This document shows, piece after piece, positions 18,521 through 26,861 of a stretch of DNA of 64,000 bases. The stretch comes from Pseudomonas sp. SCB32 (GTDB lineage: Bacteria; Pseudomonadota; Gammaproteobacteria; Pseudomonadales; Pseudomonadaceae): NCBI RefSeq assembly GCF_009189165.1, contig NZ_CP045118.1, positions 4,402,001-4,466,000 on the forward strand, written 5' to 3'. The position numbers and the translations under genes were made by a program. The notes under the pieces are model-generated. The model worked only from the letters and a program-made list of their open reading frames with translations. It searched no databases and had not been told where the DNA came from. The stretch's first letter is position 1. Every line of letters starts with the position of its first letter.

Positions 18521-19753
18521 TTAACCCACCTGCCCGGCCATCCAGCGCCGGTACTGGCGGGTGCGCCGCTGTGTGCGCCATTGGTCCAGCAGCAACGCGC
18601 GCAGTGGCGAGGCTTGCGGGTCGGGGCGACGGCTGTCACCCAGGCGACGCAGCTGCAACTTGACCAGTGCCATGTAGGCCAGAGCCGCCAACGGCTTGGA
18701 GCGCCAGCGGATCGGCTGCAATTGCGGCTGCGCGTCACGGCCGGCGCGCCAGTGTTCGACCAGCCCGGGCTCCAGCGCCAGCGCGGTGCCGATGCCGACC
18801 ATGTCCAGGCCGCTGTCCAGCACCTGTTCGGCGACCGCCAGGCGGCGGATGCCTCCGGTGACCATCAGCGGCATCCGCGCGGTATCGCGCATTTCGCGGG
18901 CGAATTCGAGGAAATAGGCCTCGCGTGCCAGGGTGCGGCCGTCGCGTGCTTCACCCTGCATCGCCGGGGCCTCGTAGCTGCCGCCAGAGAGCTCGACCAG
19001 GTCCACCGCCTCGGCGTTCAGCCACTCGATCACCTGGCGGGCATCGCTGGCATCGAAGCCGCCGCGCTGGAAGTCCGCAGAGTTGAGCTTCACCCCGACG
19101 CTGAAGGACGCCGACACCTTGCTCCGTACCGCGCGGACGATCTCCAGCAGCAGGCGCGCGCGGTTCTCCAGCGCCCCGCCCCAACGGTCCTTGCGGCGAT
19201 TGCTCAACGGCGAGAGGAACTGGCTGAGCAGATAACCGTGGGCGGCGTGGATCTGCACACCGCTGAAGCCTGCCTGTTCGGCCAGGACGGCGGTGCGGGT
19301 GAAACGTTCGATGACCTCGCGGATGTCCGCTTCGCTCATTTCCCGCGGCACGGCGAACATCTTGGAGAAGCGCCCCATCTCCAGCGGCACCACCGAGGGC
19401 GCCCACGCCCCCTGCCCCAGGTTGGCCTGCACCTGGCGGCCGGGGTGATTGATCTGCAGCCAGAATTGCGCGCCGCGCGACCGCCCGATGCGCGCCCACT
19501 GGCGGAAGCGTTCCAGCTGCCGCTCGTCCTCCAGCACCACGCCGCCGGGGCCGGTCATGGCGCGGCGGTCGATCATCACGTTGCCGCTGATCATCAGGCC
19601 GGCACCGCCCTCGGCCCAGGCCTGGTACAGGCGCATCAGTTCCGCCGAGGGAGACTGCTGGGCATCGGCGAGATTTTCCTCCATGGCGGCCTTGGCCACA
19701 CGGTTGGGAATTTCACTGCCGTTGGGCAGGCGCAGGGGCTGGAAGGGGGACAT
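18521..19753 (-). CDS. Old Yellow Enzyme-family NADH:flavin oxidoreductase
   Basis: 410 residues with a TIM-barrel flavin reductase core. Diagnostic stretches are NRVAKAAMEENL near the N-terminus, QINHPGRQ (near 103), the catalytic segment IHAAHGYLLSQFLSP (near 170-184) and TGGIRRLAVAEQVL with the DMVGIGTALALEP phosphate-binding end. Such enzymes reduce activated C=C bonds or nitro compounds with FMN and NAD(P)H. The C-terminal about 70 residues are basic and lie outside the barrel. It is divergently transcribed from a MerR regulator, with a MerR-type promoter between them. I expect electrophile-inducible expression, but the inducer is unknown. Confidence 0.9.
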   Translation of the reverse strand: MSPFQPLRLPNGSEIPNRVAKAAMEENLADAQQSPSAELMRLYQAWAEGGAGLMISGNVMIDRRAMTGPGGVVLEDERQLERFRQWARIGRSRGAQFWLQINHPGRQVQANLGQGAWAPSVVPLEMGRFSKMFAVPREMSEADIREVIERFTRTAVLAEQAGFSGVQIHAAHGYLLSQFLSPLSNRRKDRWGGALENRARLLLEIVRAVRSKVSASFSVGVKLNSADFQRGGFDASDARQVIEWLNAEAVDLVELSGGSYEAPAMQGEARDGRTLAREAYFLEFAREMRDTARMPLMVTGGIRRLAVAEQVLDSGLDMVGIGTALALEPGLVEHWRAGRDAQPQLQPIRWRSKPLAALAYMALVKLQLRRLGDSRRPDPQASPLRALLLDQWRTQRRTRQYRRWMAGQVG

Positions 19754-19782
19754 GGCGCGACTCCGTGGTTGTGGTGCTGGCG

Positions 19783-19813
19783 AGGTTAAGTTTAAAGTTC
19801 ACTTTAAGGTCAA
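19783..19813 (-). promoter_or_regulatory. MerR-type promoter with 19-bp spacer and operator dyad
   Basis: Read on the minus strand: TTGACC (-35, 19808-19813), a 19-bp spacer (19789-19807), then TAACCT (-10, 19783-19788). The spacer contains the perfect 16-bp dyad TTAAAGT-TC-ACTTTAA (19792-19807). An over-long spacer with the dyad inside it is the hallmark of promoters activated by MerR-family proteins. The promoter points at the Old Yellow Enzyme gene 30 bp downstream. Confidence 0.8.
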
Positions 19814-19832
19814 GCCCCTTTCGGAGCCCTCC

Positions 19833-20255
19833 ATGAAAATCGGTGAACTGGCGAGCCTCAGCGGGCTGGCGGCCTCACGCATCCGCTTCTACGAAGCCAG
19901 CGGGCTGATCGCCCCGGCACGCCGCCTGGCCAACGGCTATCGCGAGTACCCGGCGGAAACCCTGGACCTGCTGGAAATCATCCGCTGCGCCCAGCAGACC
20001 GGTTTCAGCCTGGAGGAAATCCGCCACCTGCTGCCCCAGGCCACGCCGGGCAACACCGGCCACGATGAGCTGCTCGCCGGTCTCAAGCGCAAGGTCGCCG
20101 AGATCGAGGCGCTGCAGCACCAGCTGCAGCAGAATCGCCTGCAGTTGCTGGCGGTGATCGACGGAATCGAGAACAAGCCCGAAGGCATGGCTTGTGACGC
20201 CAACGCCGAACGCATGCTGGCGCAGATGCGCGAGCGCAAGGGGCGCGTCAGCTAA
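19833..20255 (+). CDS. MerR family transcriptional regulator
   Basis: 140 residues. An N-terminal winged HTH starts at MKIGELASLSGLAASRIRFYE, followed by the family PARRLANGYREYP wing and a dimerisation coiled coil (about 85-120). Only two cysteines (IRCAQ and MACDAN) are present, without the SoxR iron-sulfur cluster or metal-binding pattern. It is therefore more likely to sense an organic or redox signal. The ATG follows GGAGCCCTCC. The frame is open upstream, but that part overlaps the divergent gene. The promoter at 19783-19813 indicates that it controls the neighbouring oxidoreductase. Confidence 0.9.
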   Translation: MKIGELASLSGLAASRIRFYEASGLIAPARRLANGYREYPAETLDLLEIIRCAQQTGFSLEEIRHLLPQATPGNTGHDELLAGLKRKVAEIEALQHQLQQNRLQLLAVIDGIENKPEGMACDANAERMLAQMRERKGRVS

Positions 20256-20349
20256 GTCCGGGTAGTCGGTGCAGAACCGTGGGCTTGGAGTCTTTGGATT
20301 CCCGCGTTCGCGGGAATCCAATAGCCGCCCCCTAAGCCCCGAACCTCAC

Positions 20350-20640
20350 TCAAATAATCTCATCCCACAAGTCGCGCCAATCCGGATTGAACGACTCGAT
20401 CAGCTCCAGATTCCACTCCCGCCGCCATTTCTTCAGACGCTTCTCGCGGGTAATGGCCTCCAGCATCGAATCGTGCAACTCGTAGTACACAAGGCAGTGC
20501 ACTCCATAGCGCTGAGTAAAACCCTGAACCAGCGAATGACGGTGCTCATAAGCCCGACGAACCAGATCACGGGTTCCTCCAATGTAAAGCGTGCCATTAC
20601 GCTGACTGGCGAGCAGGTAGACCGCAGGTTGCAAAGGCAT
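20350..20640 (-). CDS. GIY-YIG nuclease-family protein (YhbQ/UPF0213 type)
   Basis: 96 residues, the size of stand-alone GIY-YIG proteins. The motifs are AVYLLASQRNGTLYIGGTRDLVRR (GIY-YIG core, residues 6-29, written VYL...LYIG), YEHRHSL, and the metal-binding region EAITREKRLKKWRREWNLELIE. It is probably an endonuclease of unknown biological substrate. The codons for the C-terminal WRDLWDEII end at a TAA facing the MerR gene. It is monocistronic. Confidence 0.88.
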   Translation of the reverse strand: MPLQPAVYLLASQRNGTLYIGGTRDLVRRAYEHRHSLVQGFTQRYGVHCLVYYELHDSMLEAITREKRLKKWRREWNLELIESFNPDWRDLWDEII

Positions 20641-20761
20641 GGGGCGAGATCCATCCAGGTGGAGCTCACAAAGCTAGTTGGCGCCTGCCTCCGGACTGAC
20701 CCAAGGACAGAAATCGAGAATCCATACGGTTAAACCCCGCTGTTTCCCACAACCACATACC

Positions 20762-21175
20762 TCAGTAATCCACCTTTCCCCGCCCGGCCTTGATCGTCCC
20801 GCGCTTGCTCTTGCCGTCCAGTCGGCGCGTCTTCGAGCCCAGCGTCGGCTTGGTCGGGCGGCGCTTCTTCTCCACTTTCGCGACGCTGCGGATCAGCTCC
20901 GCCAAGCGGTTCAGCGCGTCCTCGCGATTCTGCTCCTGGGTGCGGTACTGCTGCGCCTTGATCACCACCACGCCCTCGACGGTGATGCGCTGGTCGCTCA
21001 GGGCGAGCAGGCGCTCCTTGTAGAACTCCGGCAACGACGAGGCGCTGATGTCGAAGCGCAGGTGCACGGCGCTGGACACCTTGTTGACGTTCTGCCCGCC
21101 AGCGCCCTGGGCGCGGATGGCGTTCAGCTCGATCTCGGCGTCGGGGATCTGCACCGCGTTGGAAATCTGCAGCAT
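20762..21175 (-). CDS. arfB: alternative ribosome-rescue factor ArfB (peptidyl-tRNA hydrolase)
   Basis: 137 residues. The GGQ catalytic motif is at residues 26-28 ([21 protein letters not shown]). The basic tail ([20 protein letters not shown] and beyond) enters the empty mRNA channel of stalled ribosomes. ArfB hydrolyses peptidyl-tRNA on non-stop ribosomes. An upstream in-frame ATG at 21208 would add 11 residues; I chose the ATG at 21175 because [20 protein letters not shown] is the family N-terminus. It is monocistronic, divergent from the Tsx-like porin gene. Confidence 0.95.
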   Translation of the reverse strand: MLQISNAVQIPDAEIELNAIRAQGAGGQNVNKVSSAVHLRFDISASSLPEFYKERLLALSDQRITVEGVVVIKAQQYRTQEQNREDALNRLAELIRSVAKVEKKRRPTKPTLGSKTRRLDGKSKRGTIKAGRGKVDY

Positions 21176-21284
21176 GGCAGCGGTTCTGGCTGGAAATATC
21201 CGCAGCATATCGCGCCGCTGGCTATCTGTCGCCGAACTATCTAGGCCGCTGTCCAGAGCCTTTTCCTGACTTTCGGATCAATTT

Positions 21285-21306
21285 TTGTATACGAAACTGT
21301 GTACAA
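21285..21306. promoter_or_regulatory. 22-bp dyad upstream of the Tsx-like porin
   Basis: TTGTATAC-N6-GTGTACAA: the arms match at 7 of 8 positions. Half-sites of the form TTGTATAC/GTATACAA are typical of GntR-family repressors in Pseudomonas (HutC-like and purine-catabolism types). It lies 108 bp before the porin start. The regulator is not in the window. Confidence 0.45.
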
Positions 21307-21414
21307 GTTTTTCTTGCAATGTCCTCAATTCACCATTAGAACCCTCTCCTGTCACCGGCCGCAGCGCGAACTGCGGCACGCGGGCCCCATAACAAAAACA
21401 AGATGAGGTGCAGC

Positions 21415-22335
21415 ATGTCTTCAACCGTGTTGGCGCCAGCGGCCACTGATGCCGCCCGCCTTCAACCGCGTTCCAGCCGCCGCCTGAGCAACGGTCGCTG
21501 GCTCGCCCTCGGCACCGCGCTGATCGTCGCCCCCTGGGGCGCGGCGCAGGCCGATGATGGTCGACTCTTCGAATGGACCAGCAACTCCCTCGGGTACCGC
21601 TACGGCAAGGACTTCACCAACCCGAACAACCCGAACTACATCAGCAAGAACATCTTCAGCTTCACCCACGCGGACGGCTATCGCTACGGCAGCAACTTCT
21701 TCAGCCTGGACGTGCTGGAATCCGACAGCAACGACCCGCGCGAGGGCACCCGCGAGGGCAGTAGCGAGGAATACGGCGTATTCCGCAGCCAGCTGTATGC
21801 CTCGCGGGTGCTCGACACGCCGCTAGGCACCGGGCTGGTGAAGGACTACGCCTTCACCTTCGGCTTCGACGCCAGCCGCAACAACAACCGCGCCTCGGCG
21901 AAGAAGCGCGCCCTGGTGTTCGGCCCGACCCTCAAGTTCAACAGCCCCGGCGTGTTGGACCTCTCGCTGTTCTACTACCGCGAGAAGAACCACTCGGGCA
22001 TTCCCAACGTGAAACACCCGGACCACACCTTCGACGCCACCTACATGGTCAATCTGGTCTGGCTGCGTCCGTTCCAGCTGGGCGACCACGGAGCGAAGTT
22101 CCAGGGCTTCATGAACTACACCGGGGAAAAGGGCGGGGACTACAACGACAACGACACCGCGCCGGAAACCCTGATCCGCACCTCGCTGATGTTCGCCACC
22201 CTGCCGGGCACCAAGCGCCAGCCGAACTTCTGGGTCGGCGTGGGTTACGAGTACTGGCACAACAAGTTCGGCGTGGACGGCGGTCGTGGCAGCCGCACCT
22301 CGACGCCGACGGTGAACCTGGAGTTCACCTTCTGA
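21415..22335 (+). CDS. outer-membrane Tsx/OmpK-like nucleoside-type porin
   Basis: 306 residues. A long signal region ends at WGAAQA-DDGR (about residue 47), then a beta-barrel with alternating hydrophobic and aromatic strands. Sequence landmarks of the Tsx/OmpK family are WTSNSLGYRYGKDF near the mature N-terminus and the terminal strand TPTVNLEFTF, ending in phenylalanine as outer-membrane proteins do. The probable substrates are nucleosides or bases, inferred from the family. Two ATGs are possible (21403 and 21415); the second follows AGATGAGGTGCAGC with good spacing. The leader also carries AACAAAAACAA (21391-21401), an Hfq/Crc-type motif. Confidence 0.87.
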   Translation: MSSTVLAPAATDAARLQPRSSRRLSNGRWLALGTALIVAPWGAAQADDGRLFEWTSNSLGYRYGKDFTNPNNPNYISKNIFSFTHADGYRYGSNFFSLDVLESDSNDPREGTREGSSEEYGVFRSQLYASRVLDTPLGTGLVKDYAFTFGFDASRNNNRASAKKRALVFGPTLKFNSPGVLDLSLFYYREKNHSGIPNVKHPDHTFDATYMVNLVWLRPFQLGDHGAKFQGFMNYTGEKGGDYNDNDTAPETLIRTSLMFATLPGTKRQPNFWVGVGYEYWHNKFGVDGGRGSRTSTPTVNLEFTF

Positions 22336-22345
22336 CACGCGGTTT

Positions 22346-22487
22346 GTAGGAGCGCGCCATGCGCGCGATCGCGGGCGTGGCCCGCTCCTACGGGAGAACC
22401 CAGCGCGGGGAGATGGCTTTCGTAGGAGCGGACTCCGTCCGCGATTTCCGGCACGGGGCCGATCGCGGACAGAGTCCGCTCCTACAC
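22346..22487. repeat. two palindromic repeats after the porin gene
   Basis: 22346-22392 is a one-mismatch copy of the 47-bp repeat at 18454. 22422-22487 is a second palindrome whose ends are GTAGGAGCGGACTC and GAGTCCGCTCCTAC; a partial relative lies near 28508. Both lie between convergent genes. Confidence 0.8.
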
Positions 22488-22523
22488 GTATGCCTGGCAC
22501 CGCAACGAAACACGCGTCCATGA

Positions 22524-22550
22524 AAAGGCCCGGCATCTGCCGGGCTTTTT
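22524..22550. terminator. bidirectional terminator between porin and mliC
   Basis: GCCCGGCA (22528-22535) pairs with TGCCGGGC (22538-22545), with TTTTT on the plus side and a CCTTTTC run on the minus side. It can serve both convergent genes. Confidence 0.85.
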
Positions 22551-22570
22551 CATGGGGTCGCGAAAGCGGA

Positions 22571-22948
22571 TCAGTTTTCCTTGCAGGCCACGCCATCCGC
22601 CGGCTCGCCGCCCTTCCAGTCCTTGTACAGGGTGGCCTCCTTGCCCTTGGTCCACCACACGTACTGGCCGGCAGCGTACTTGGCGCCGGAGGCGGAGATG
22701 ACGTTGGCGAACACCAGTGCCGAGGCATCGGTGACCGGCACCACGGCGAGGCTGTTGTCGCCCTTGTTGAGGTACTGGACGCCGATCTTGCGGCCGTCCT
22801 CGCACTTGTAGGAGACGCTGCGCGATTCCAGCTTGGCATCGCCTGGCAGGACCAGCGCGTCGACCTGGGGCGCTTTCTTCTCCTCGCCGCCGCAGGCAAC
22901 AAGCAGGACCGGCACGGCAGCCGCGAGCAGCCAAAGTGCTTTTTTCAT
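22571..22948 (-). CDS. mliC: MliC-family C-type lysozyme inhibitor lipoprotein
   Basis: 125 residues. A lipoprotein signal ends in LVAC with the lipidated cysteine at residue 19; G at the next position favours outer-membrane sorting. The MliC domain shows YKCEDGRKIGVQYLN and the inhibitory ASGAKYAAGQYVWWTKG segment near residues 80-100. MliC blocks host C-type lysozyme at the periplasmic face. The open frame begins 11 codons earlier, but the ATG at 22948 follows AGGGGGATACTC and starts the MKKALWLLAAA signal. It sits between arfB/porin and aroP, an order close to that recalled for PAO1. Confidence 0.93.
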   Translation of the reverse strand: MKKALWLLAAAVPVLLVACGGEEKKAPQVDALVLPGDAKLESRSVSYKCEDGRKIGVQYLNKGDNSLAVVPVTDASALVFANVISASGAKYAAGQYVWWTKGKEATLYKDWKGGEPADGVACKEN

Positions 22949-23049
22949 GAGTATCCCCCTGACGAAAAATGGCTCGGTCACTCTAGGAAAGGTCGGTCCG
23001 CGTGGTCAATCGAACGCGGCCCAACCCTACGTAGGATCAGGCCGCTCGG

Positions 23050-24465
23050 TCAGTCGGCAAGCACTGCGTTGCGCTCGCCATGCGCCGCCGGCTGACGCTT
23101 GAGGCGATAGCAGCCGTACATCACCAGCAGCCACACCGGGATGGCGTAGACCGACACCTGGATGCCCGGCGTGAGCAGCATGACGCCCAGGATGAACACC
23201 ACGAAGCCCAGGCACAGCCAGTTGCCCAGCGGGTAGCACACGGCGCGGAAGGCGGTGCGCTTGCCCTCGGCATCCATGCGTGCGCGGAACTTCAGGTGCG
23301 CCAGGCTGATCATCGCCCAGTTGATCACCAGCGCGGCGACTACCAGGGACATCAGCAGCTCCAGCGCGCGGGCCGGGACCAGGTAATTCACCAGTACGGC
23401 GAGGAAGGTCACCGCCGCCGACACCAGCAGCGAGCGCACCGGCACGCCACGCTCATCCACCTTGGCCAGCGCACGCGGGGCGTCGCCCTGCTCGGCCAGG
23501 CCCACCAGCATGCGACCGTTGCAATAAGTGCCGCTGTTGTAGACCGACAGCGCGGCGGTCAGCACCACGAAGTTGAGGACATGGGCGGCGGTGCTGCTGC
23601 CGATCATCGAGAAGATCTGTACGAAGGGGCTGCCGCTGTAGGCGTCGCCGGAGGCATTCAGGGTCTGCAGCAGGCTGTCCCAGGGGGTCAGCGAGAGCAG
23701 CACGGTGAGCGCACCGATGTAGAAGATCAGGATGCGGTAGATCACCTGGTTGATCGCCTTGGGGATCACCGTCTTCGGCTGGTCGGTCTCGGCGGCGGTG
23801 AAGCCGAGCATTTCCAGGCCACCGAAGGAGAACATGATGATCGCCATCGCCATCACCAGCCCGCTGATGCCGTTGGGGAAGAACCCGCCGTGGCTCCACA
23901 GGTTGCTCACCGCCGCCTGCTCGCCACCCGAGCCGCTGGCCAGCAGGTAGCAGCCCAGGACGATCATGCCGACGATGGCGACGACCTTGATGATGGCGAA
24001 CCAGAACTCCGCCTCGCCGAAGGCCTTCACGTTGAACAGGTTGATGGCGTTGACCACCACGAAGAACAGCGCGGCGGTAACCCAGGTTGGTACGTCCGGC
24101 CACCAGTAGTGGATGTACTTGCCCACGGCGGTGAGTTCCGACATGCCCACCAGGATGTACAGCACCCAGCAGTTCCAGCCGGAGAGGAAGCCGGCGAAGC
24201 CACCCCAGTACTTGTGCGCGAAGTGGCTGAAGGAGCCGGCGACGGGCTCCTCGACGATCATCTCGCCGAGCTGGCGCATGATCAGGAAGGCGATGAAGCC
24301 GGCGATGGCGTAGCCGAGGATCATCGAGGGCCCGGCGGACTTGAGCACGCCGGCGGAACCGAGAAACAGCCCGGTACCGATGGCGCCGCCGAGGGCGATC
24401 AGCTGGATATGGCGATTCTTCAGGCCGCGCTGGAGCTGGCCTGCGTGTTGAGTTTCACGCGTCAT
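23050..24465 (-). CDS. aroP: aromatic amino acid permease (AroP family)
   Basis: 471 residues, 12 membrane helices, APC superfamily. The signatures are LKNRHIQLIALGGAIGTGLFLGSAGVLK at residues 14-41 and the family loop GEMIVEEPVAGSFSHFAHKYWG (residues 67-88). Proton-coupled import of Phe, Tyr or Trp is inferred from the family and from the maiA-hpd genes alongside. Close relatives carry proline or GABA, so specificity is not certain. The start follows CAACAGGTGACGC. AAAAACAA (minus strand, 24476-24483) just upstream resembles an Hfq/Crc site overlapping the ribosome-binding region. Confidence 0.88.
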   Translation of the reverse strand: MTRETQHAGQLQRGLKNRHIQLIALGGAIGTGLFLGSAGVLKSAGPSMILGYAIAGFIAFLIMRQLGEMIVEEPVAGSFSHFAHKYWGGFAGFLSGWNCWVLYILVGMSELTAVGKYIHYWWPDVPTWVTAALFFVVVNAINLFNVKAFGEAEFWFAIIKVVAIVGMIVLGCYLLASGSGGEQAAVSNLWSHGGFFPNGISGLVMAMAIIMFSFGGLEMLGFTAAETDQPKTVIPKAINQVIYRILIFYIGALTVLLSLTPWDSLLQTLNASGDAYSGSPFVQIFSMIGSSTAAHVLNFVVLTAALSVYNSGTYCNGRMLVGLAEQGDAPRALAKVDERGVPVRSLLVSAAVTFLAVLVNYLVPARALELLMSLVVAALVINWAMISLAHLKFRARMDAEGKRTAFRAVCYPLGNWLCLGFVVFILGVMLLTPGIQVSVYAIPVWLLVMYGCYRLKRQPAAHGERNAVLAD

Positions 24466-24560
24466 GCGTCACCTGTTGTTTTTATCTGTGACGTGAATCG
24501 GCCGCCCGGCTCGTGGCTGGGCGGTGCGGGCAAGGCATTACGAACGGTGTTGCTATTTAT

Positions 24561-24776
24561 TGGGTCCCCGCGTTCGCGGGGATGACGGGGACGAGCTACC
24601 GGCGTGTCACTCCCGCGTTCGCGGGCATGACGGGGGACGAGCTACCGGCGTGTCACTCCTGCGTTCTCGGGGATGACGGGGGACGGGCTGCCGGCGTGTC
24701 TCTGCCGCGTTCGCGGGGATGACGTGAAGCACATGCCGCTCTTCGTCATTCCCGCGAACGCGGGAACCCAGATAAA
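24561..24776. repeat. tandem REP array, about 46-bp period
   Basis: The 317 bp between aroP and maiA has no gene. GCGTTC cores at 24570, 24615, 24661 and 24707 mark four direct copies, each with CCGCG-TT-CGCGG-type stems and a GATGACGGGGGACGAGCTACC-like linker. A fifth, inverted copy (CCCGCGAACGCGGG) sits at about 24751. Linkers are nearly identical between copies, so this is a REP array and not a CRISPR. Confidence 0.85.
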
Positions 24777-24782
24777 ACATAC

Positions 24783-25424
24783 TCACTGAGCGTCGGGCTG
24801 CACCTCCGGGACGGCCTGCTGGAAGGCTTCGAGGGCCTCGCAGCGTGCCGCGATGGCGAGCAGGCGCGGGCAACCGGAGAGGTCGCAGTCGAAGCGCCGG
24901 GCGTTATACAGCTGGGGAATCAGGCAGGCCTCGAAGTAACCGGGGCGCTCGCCAAGGGACAGCGGGCCGGGCCAGGCGGCGACGCCCTCCTCCACCGCAC
25001 GCAGGCCGGTCTCGACCCAGTGGCGAATCCACGTGTTCTTCGCCTCGTCCGCCACGCCCAGCGGGCCGCTGAGGTACTGCAGCACGCGCAGGTTGTTCAA
25101 CGGGTGGATATCGCAGGCGATGTGCAGCGCCAGGGCACGCACCTGGGCGCGTTGCAGCGGGTCGCGCGGCAGCAGGCTCGGTTGCGGATGGGTTTCTTCG
25201 AGGTACTCGAGGATGGCCAGGGACTGGGGGATGCGCGCCTCACCGTCCACCAGCAACGGTACCAGCTCCTGCGGATTGAGCGCCTTGTAGTCGTCGGCGT
25301 GCTGCTGGCCGCCGTCCTTGACCAGATGCACCGGCACCTGGCGGTAGGCCAGGCCCTTGAGACCGAGTGCGATGCGCACACGGTAGGCGGCGCTGGAGCG
25401 CCAGTAGGAATAGAGGGTCAGCAT
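24783..25424 (-). CDS. maiA: maleylacetoacetate isomerase MaiA (zeta-class GST)
   Basis: 213 residues. The thioredoxin-like N-terminal domain begins LTLYSYWRSSAAYRVRIALGLKG, which holds the zeta-class serine region. It is followed by NPQELVPLLVDGE and PQSLAILEYLEE for glutathione binding, then a helical C-terminal domain. It isomerises maleylacetoacetate to fumarylacetoacetate in tyrosine breakdown. The start lies 51 bp downstream of the hpd stop, so the two are probably co-transcribed. The genes for the steps before and after it (hmgA and fahA) are not in this window. From memory, PAO1 keeps maiA with those genes elsewhere. Confidence 0.92.
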   Translation of the reverse strand: MLTLYSYWRSSAAYRVRIALGLKGLAYRQVPVHLVKDGGQQHADDYKALNPQELVPLLVDGEARIPQSLAILEYLEETHPQPSLLPRDPLQRAQVRALALHIACDIHPLNNLRVLQYLSGPLGVADEAKNTWIRHWVETGLRAVEEGVAAWPGPLSLGERPGYFEACLIPQLYNARRFDCDLSGCPRLLAIAARCEALEAFQQAVPEVQPDAQ

Positions 25425-25475
25425 GACGGCTCTCCGGCGCCGACCGCGAATGGGAGCGGTCGGCGCGCGTGACGG

Positions 25476-26561
25476 TTACTTGGTCTCGGAGATCACGCCA
25501 CGGCGAATCTGGTCTTCCTCGATGGATTCGAACAGCGCCTTGAAGTTGCCCTCGCCGAAGCCCTGGTTGCCCTTGCGCTGGATGATCTCGAAGAAGATCG
25601 GGCCGATCACCGTGTTGGTGAAGATCTGCAGCAGGATGCCGTCGTCGCCCGGGGCGCCGTCGATCAGGATATTCAGCTCGCGCAGCTGCTCCAGCGGCTC
25701 GCCGTGGCCGGCGACGCGGGTGTCGACCTTCACGTAGTAGGTGTCCGGGGTGACCATGAAGTCCACGCCATTGGCGCGCAGCTTGCGCACGGTGGCGTAG
25801 ATGTCGTCGGTGGCCAGCGCGATGTGCTGGATGCCTTCGCCGTGGTACTCGCGGATGAATTCCTCGATCTGCGACTTGTCGTCGGCCGACTCGTTGATCG
25901 GGATGCGGATCTTGCCGCAGGGCGCGGTCATCGCGCGGGACAGCAGGCCGGTGAGCTTGCCTTCGATGTCGAAGTAACGGATTTCGCGGAAATTGGCGAT
26001 GCGCTCGTAGAAGCCGGACCAGACATCCATCTGGCCACGCTTGACGTTGTGGGTCAGGTGGTCGATGGACAGCAGGCCGACGGCGTTGTCGTTGGCGCTG
26101 CGGCCTTCGATGAACTCGAAGTCGACGTCATAGATGCTGTGGCTGCCGTAGCGGTCCACGAGGTACAGCAGCGAACCGCCGATGCCTTCGACGCAGGGGA
26201 TATTCAGTTCGCCGAAGTTGGCGTGGCTGCCGACCAGCTTGGCGCCCTGGGATTCGACGTAAGCGGCGGCTTGCGCGGCGTTCTTCACCCGGAAGGCCAT
26301 GGCGCAGGCGCTCGGGCCGTGCTTCTTGGCGAACTCGTGGACGTGGCCGGTGGGGCTGCCGTTGAGCACGATGTTGATGTCGTTCTGCTGGAACAGGAAG
26401 ACTTCCTTGGAACGGTGCTTGGCGGTCTCGGTGAAGCCCATGCCGGTGAACAGCTGACGCAGTTGTTCGATGCCCGTGGCGTCGGGAGCAGTGAATTCGA
26501 CGAACTCGAAGCCGTCAGTACCGATAGGATTGTGTTGCGCGATCTTGGACACGGCGTTCAT
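25476..26561 (-). CDS. hpd: 4-hydroxyphenylpyruvate dioxygenase
   Basis: 361 residues, two vicinal-oxygen-chelate modules. The iron ligands are H168 (SIDHLTHNVKRG), H246 (GIQHIALATDD) and E325 (IFFEIIQRKG). It converts 4-hydroxyphenylpyruvate, the product of PhhC, to homogentisate. The start codon follows a strong GAGGAGGCCGG site. maiA lies 51 bp downstream. The 300 bp upstream region is shared with a divergent AraC regulator, which may control it; PhhR control is also possible, but I found no clear TyrR box there. Confidence 0.97.
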   Translation of the reverse strand: MNAVSKIAQHNPIGTDGFEFVEFTAPDATGIEQLRQLFTGMGFTETAKHRSKEVFLFQQNDINIVLNGSPTGHVHEFAKKHGPSACAMAFRVKNAAQAAAYVESQGAKLVGSHANFGELNIPCVEGIGGSLLYLVDRYGSHSIYDVDFEFIEGRSANDNAVGLLSIDHLTHNVKRGQMDVWSGFYERIANFREIRYFDIEGKLTGLLSRAMTAPCGKIRIPINESADDKSQIEEFIREYHGEGIQHIALATDDIYATVRKLRANGVDFMVTPDTYYVKVDTRVAGHGEPLEQLRELNILIDGAPGDDGILLQIFTNTVIGPIFFEIIQRKGNQGFGEGNFKALFESIEEDQIRRGVISETK

Positions 26562-26861
26562 CCGGCCTCCTCGTTGTCGTTATCGGCTGGTGCGGCGCGG
26601 GGCCGTCCAGGCGTCTGGATGCCTTCATCTCAACCGTCAGCGCCCCTGCGGACAAGCCACCCCGGCGCCGCGCCAAGCGCCCCTGGCCTGGCCGCGCGGC
26701 AAGAAAACCTTACGCCGCCCAAAGCCCCCTGCGGCGCGCCGTCGCACCGTAAGGAATTCGTTACAAGGCGGTGCGCCAGCGTTCCACTGCGTACGGCCCG
26801 GCTCGCCAGCGATCACGCCCAGCGGCTACCATGCGGCGCATCTCCACCGCCGAATACCTCC
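26562..26861. other. hpd / AraC intergenic region
   Basis: 300 bp without a gene. It is GC-rich at the hpd side. The only structure I see is a weak dyad, CCTTACG (26708-26714) and CGTAAGG (26748-26754), with 33 bp between the arms. No clear sigma-54 or TyrR-box signal was found. Confidence 0.4.

Noticed and set aside
24561..24776. Possible CRISPR array
   Set aside because: The units are about 46 bp with nearly identical linkers, so there are no unique spacers; no cas gene is present and each core is a REP hairpin.
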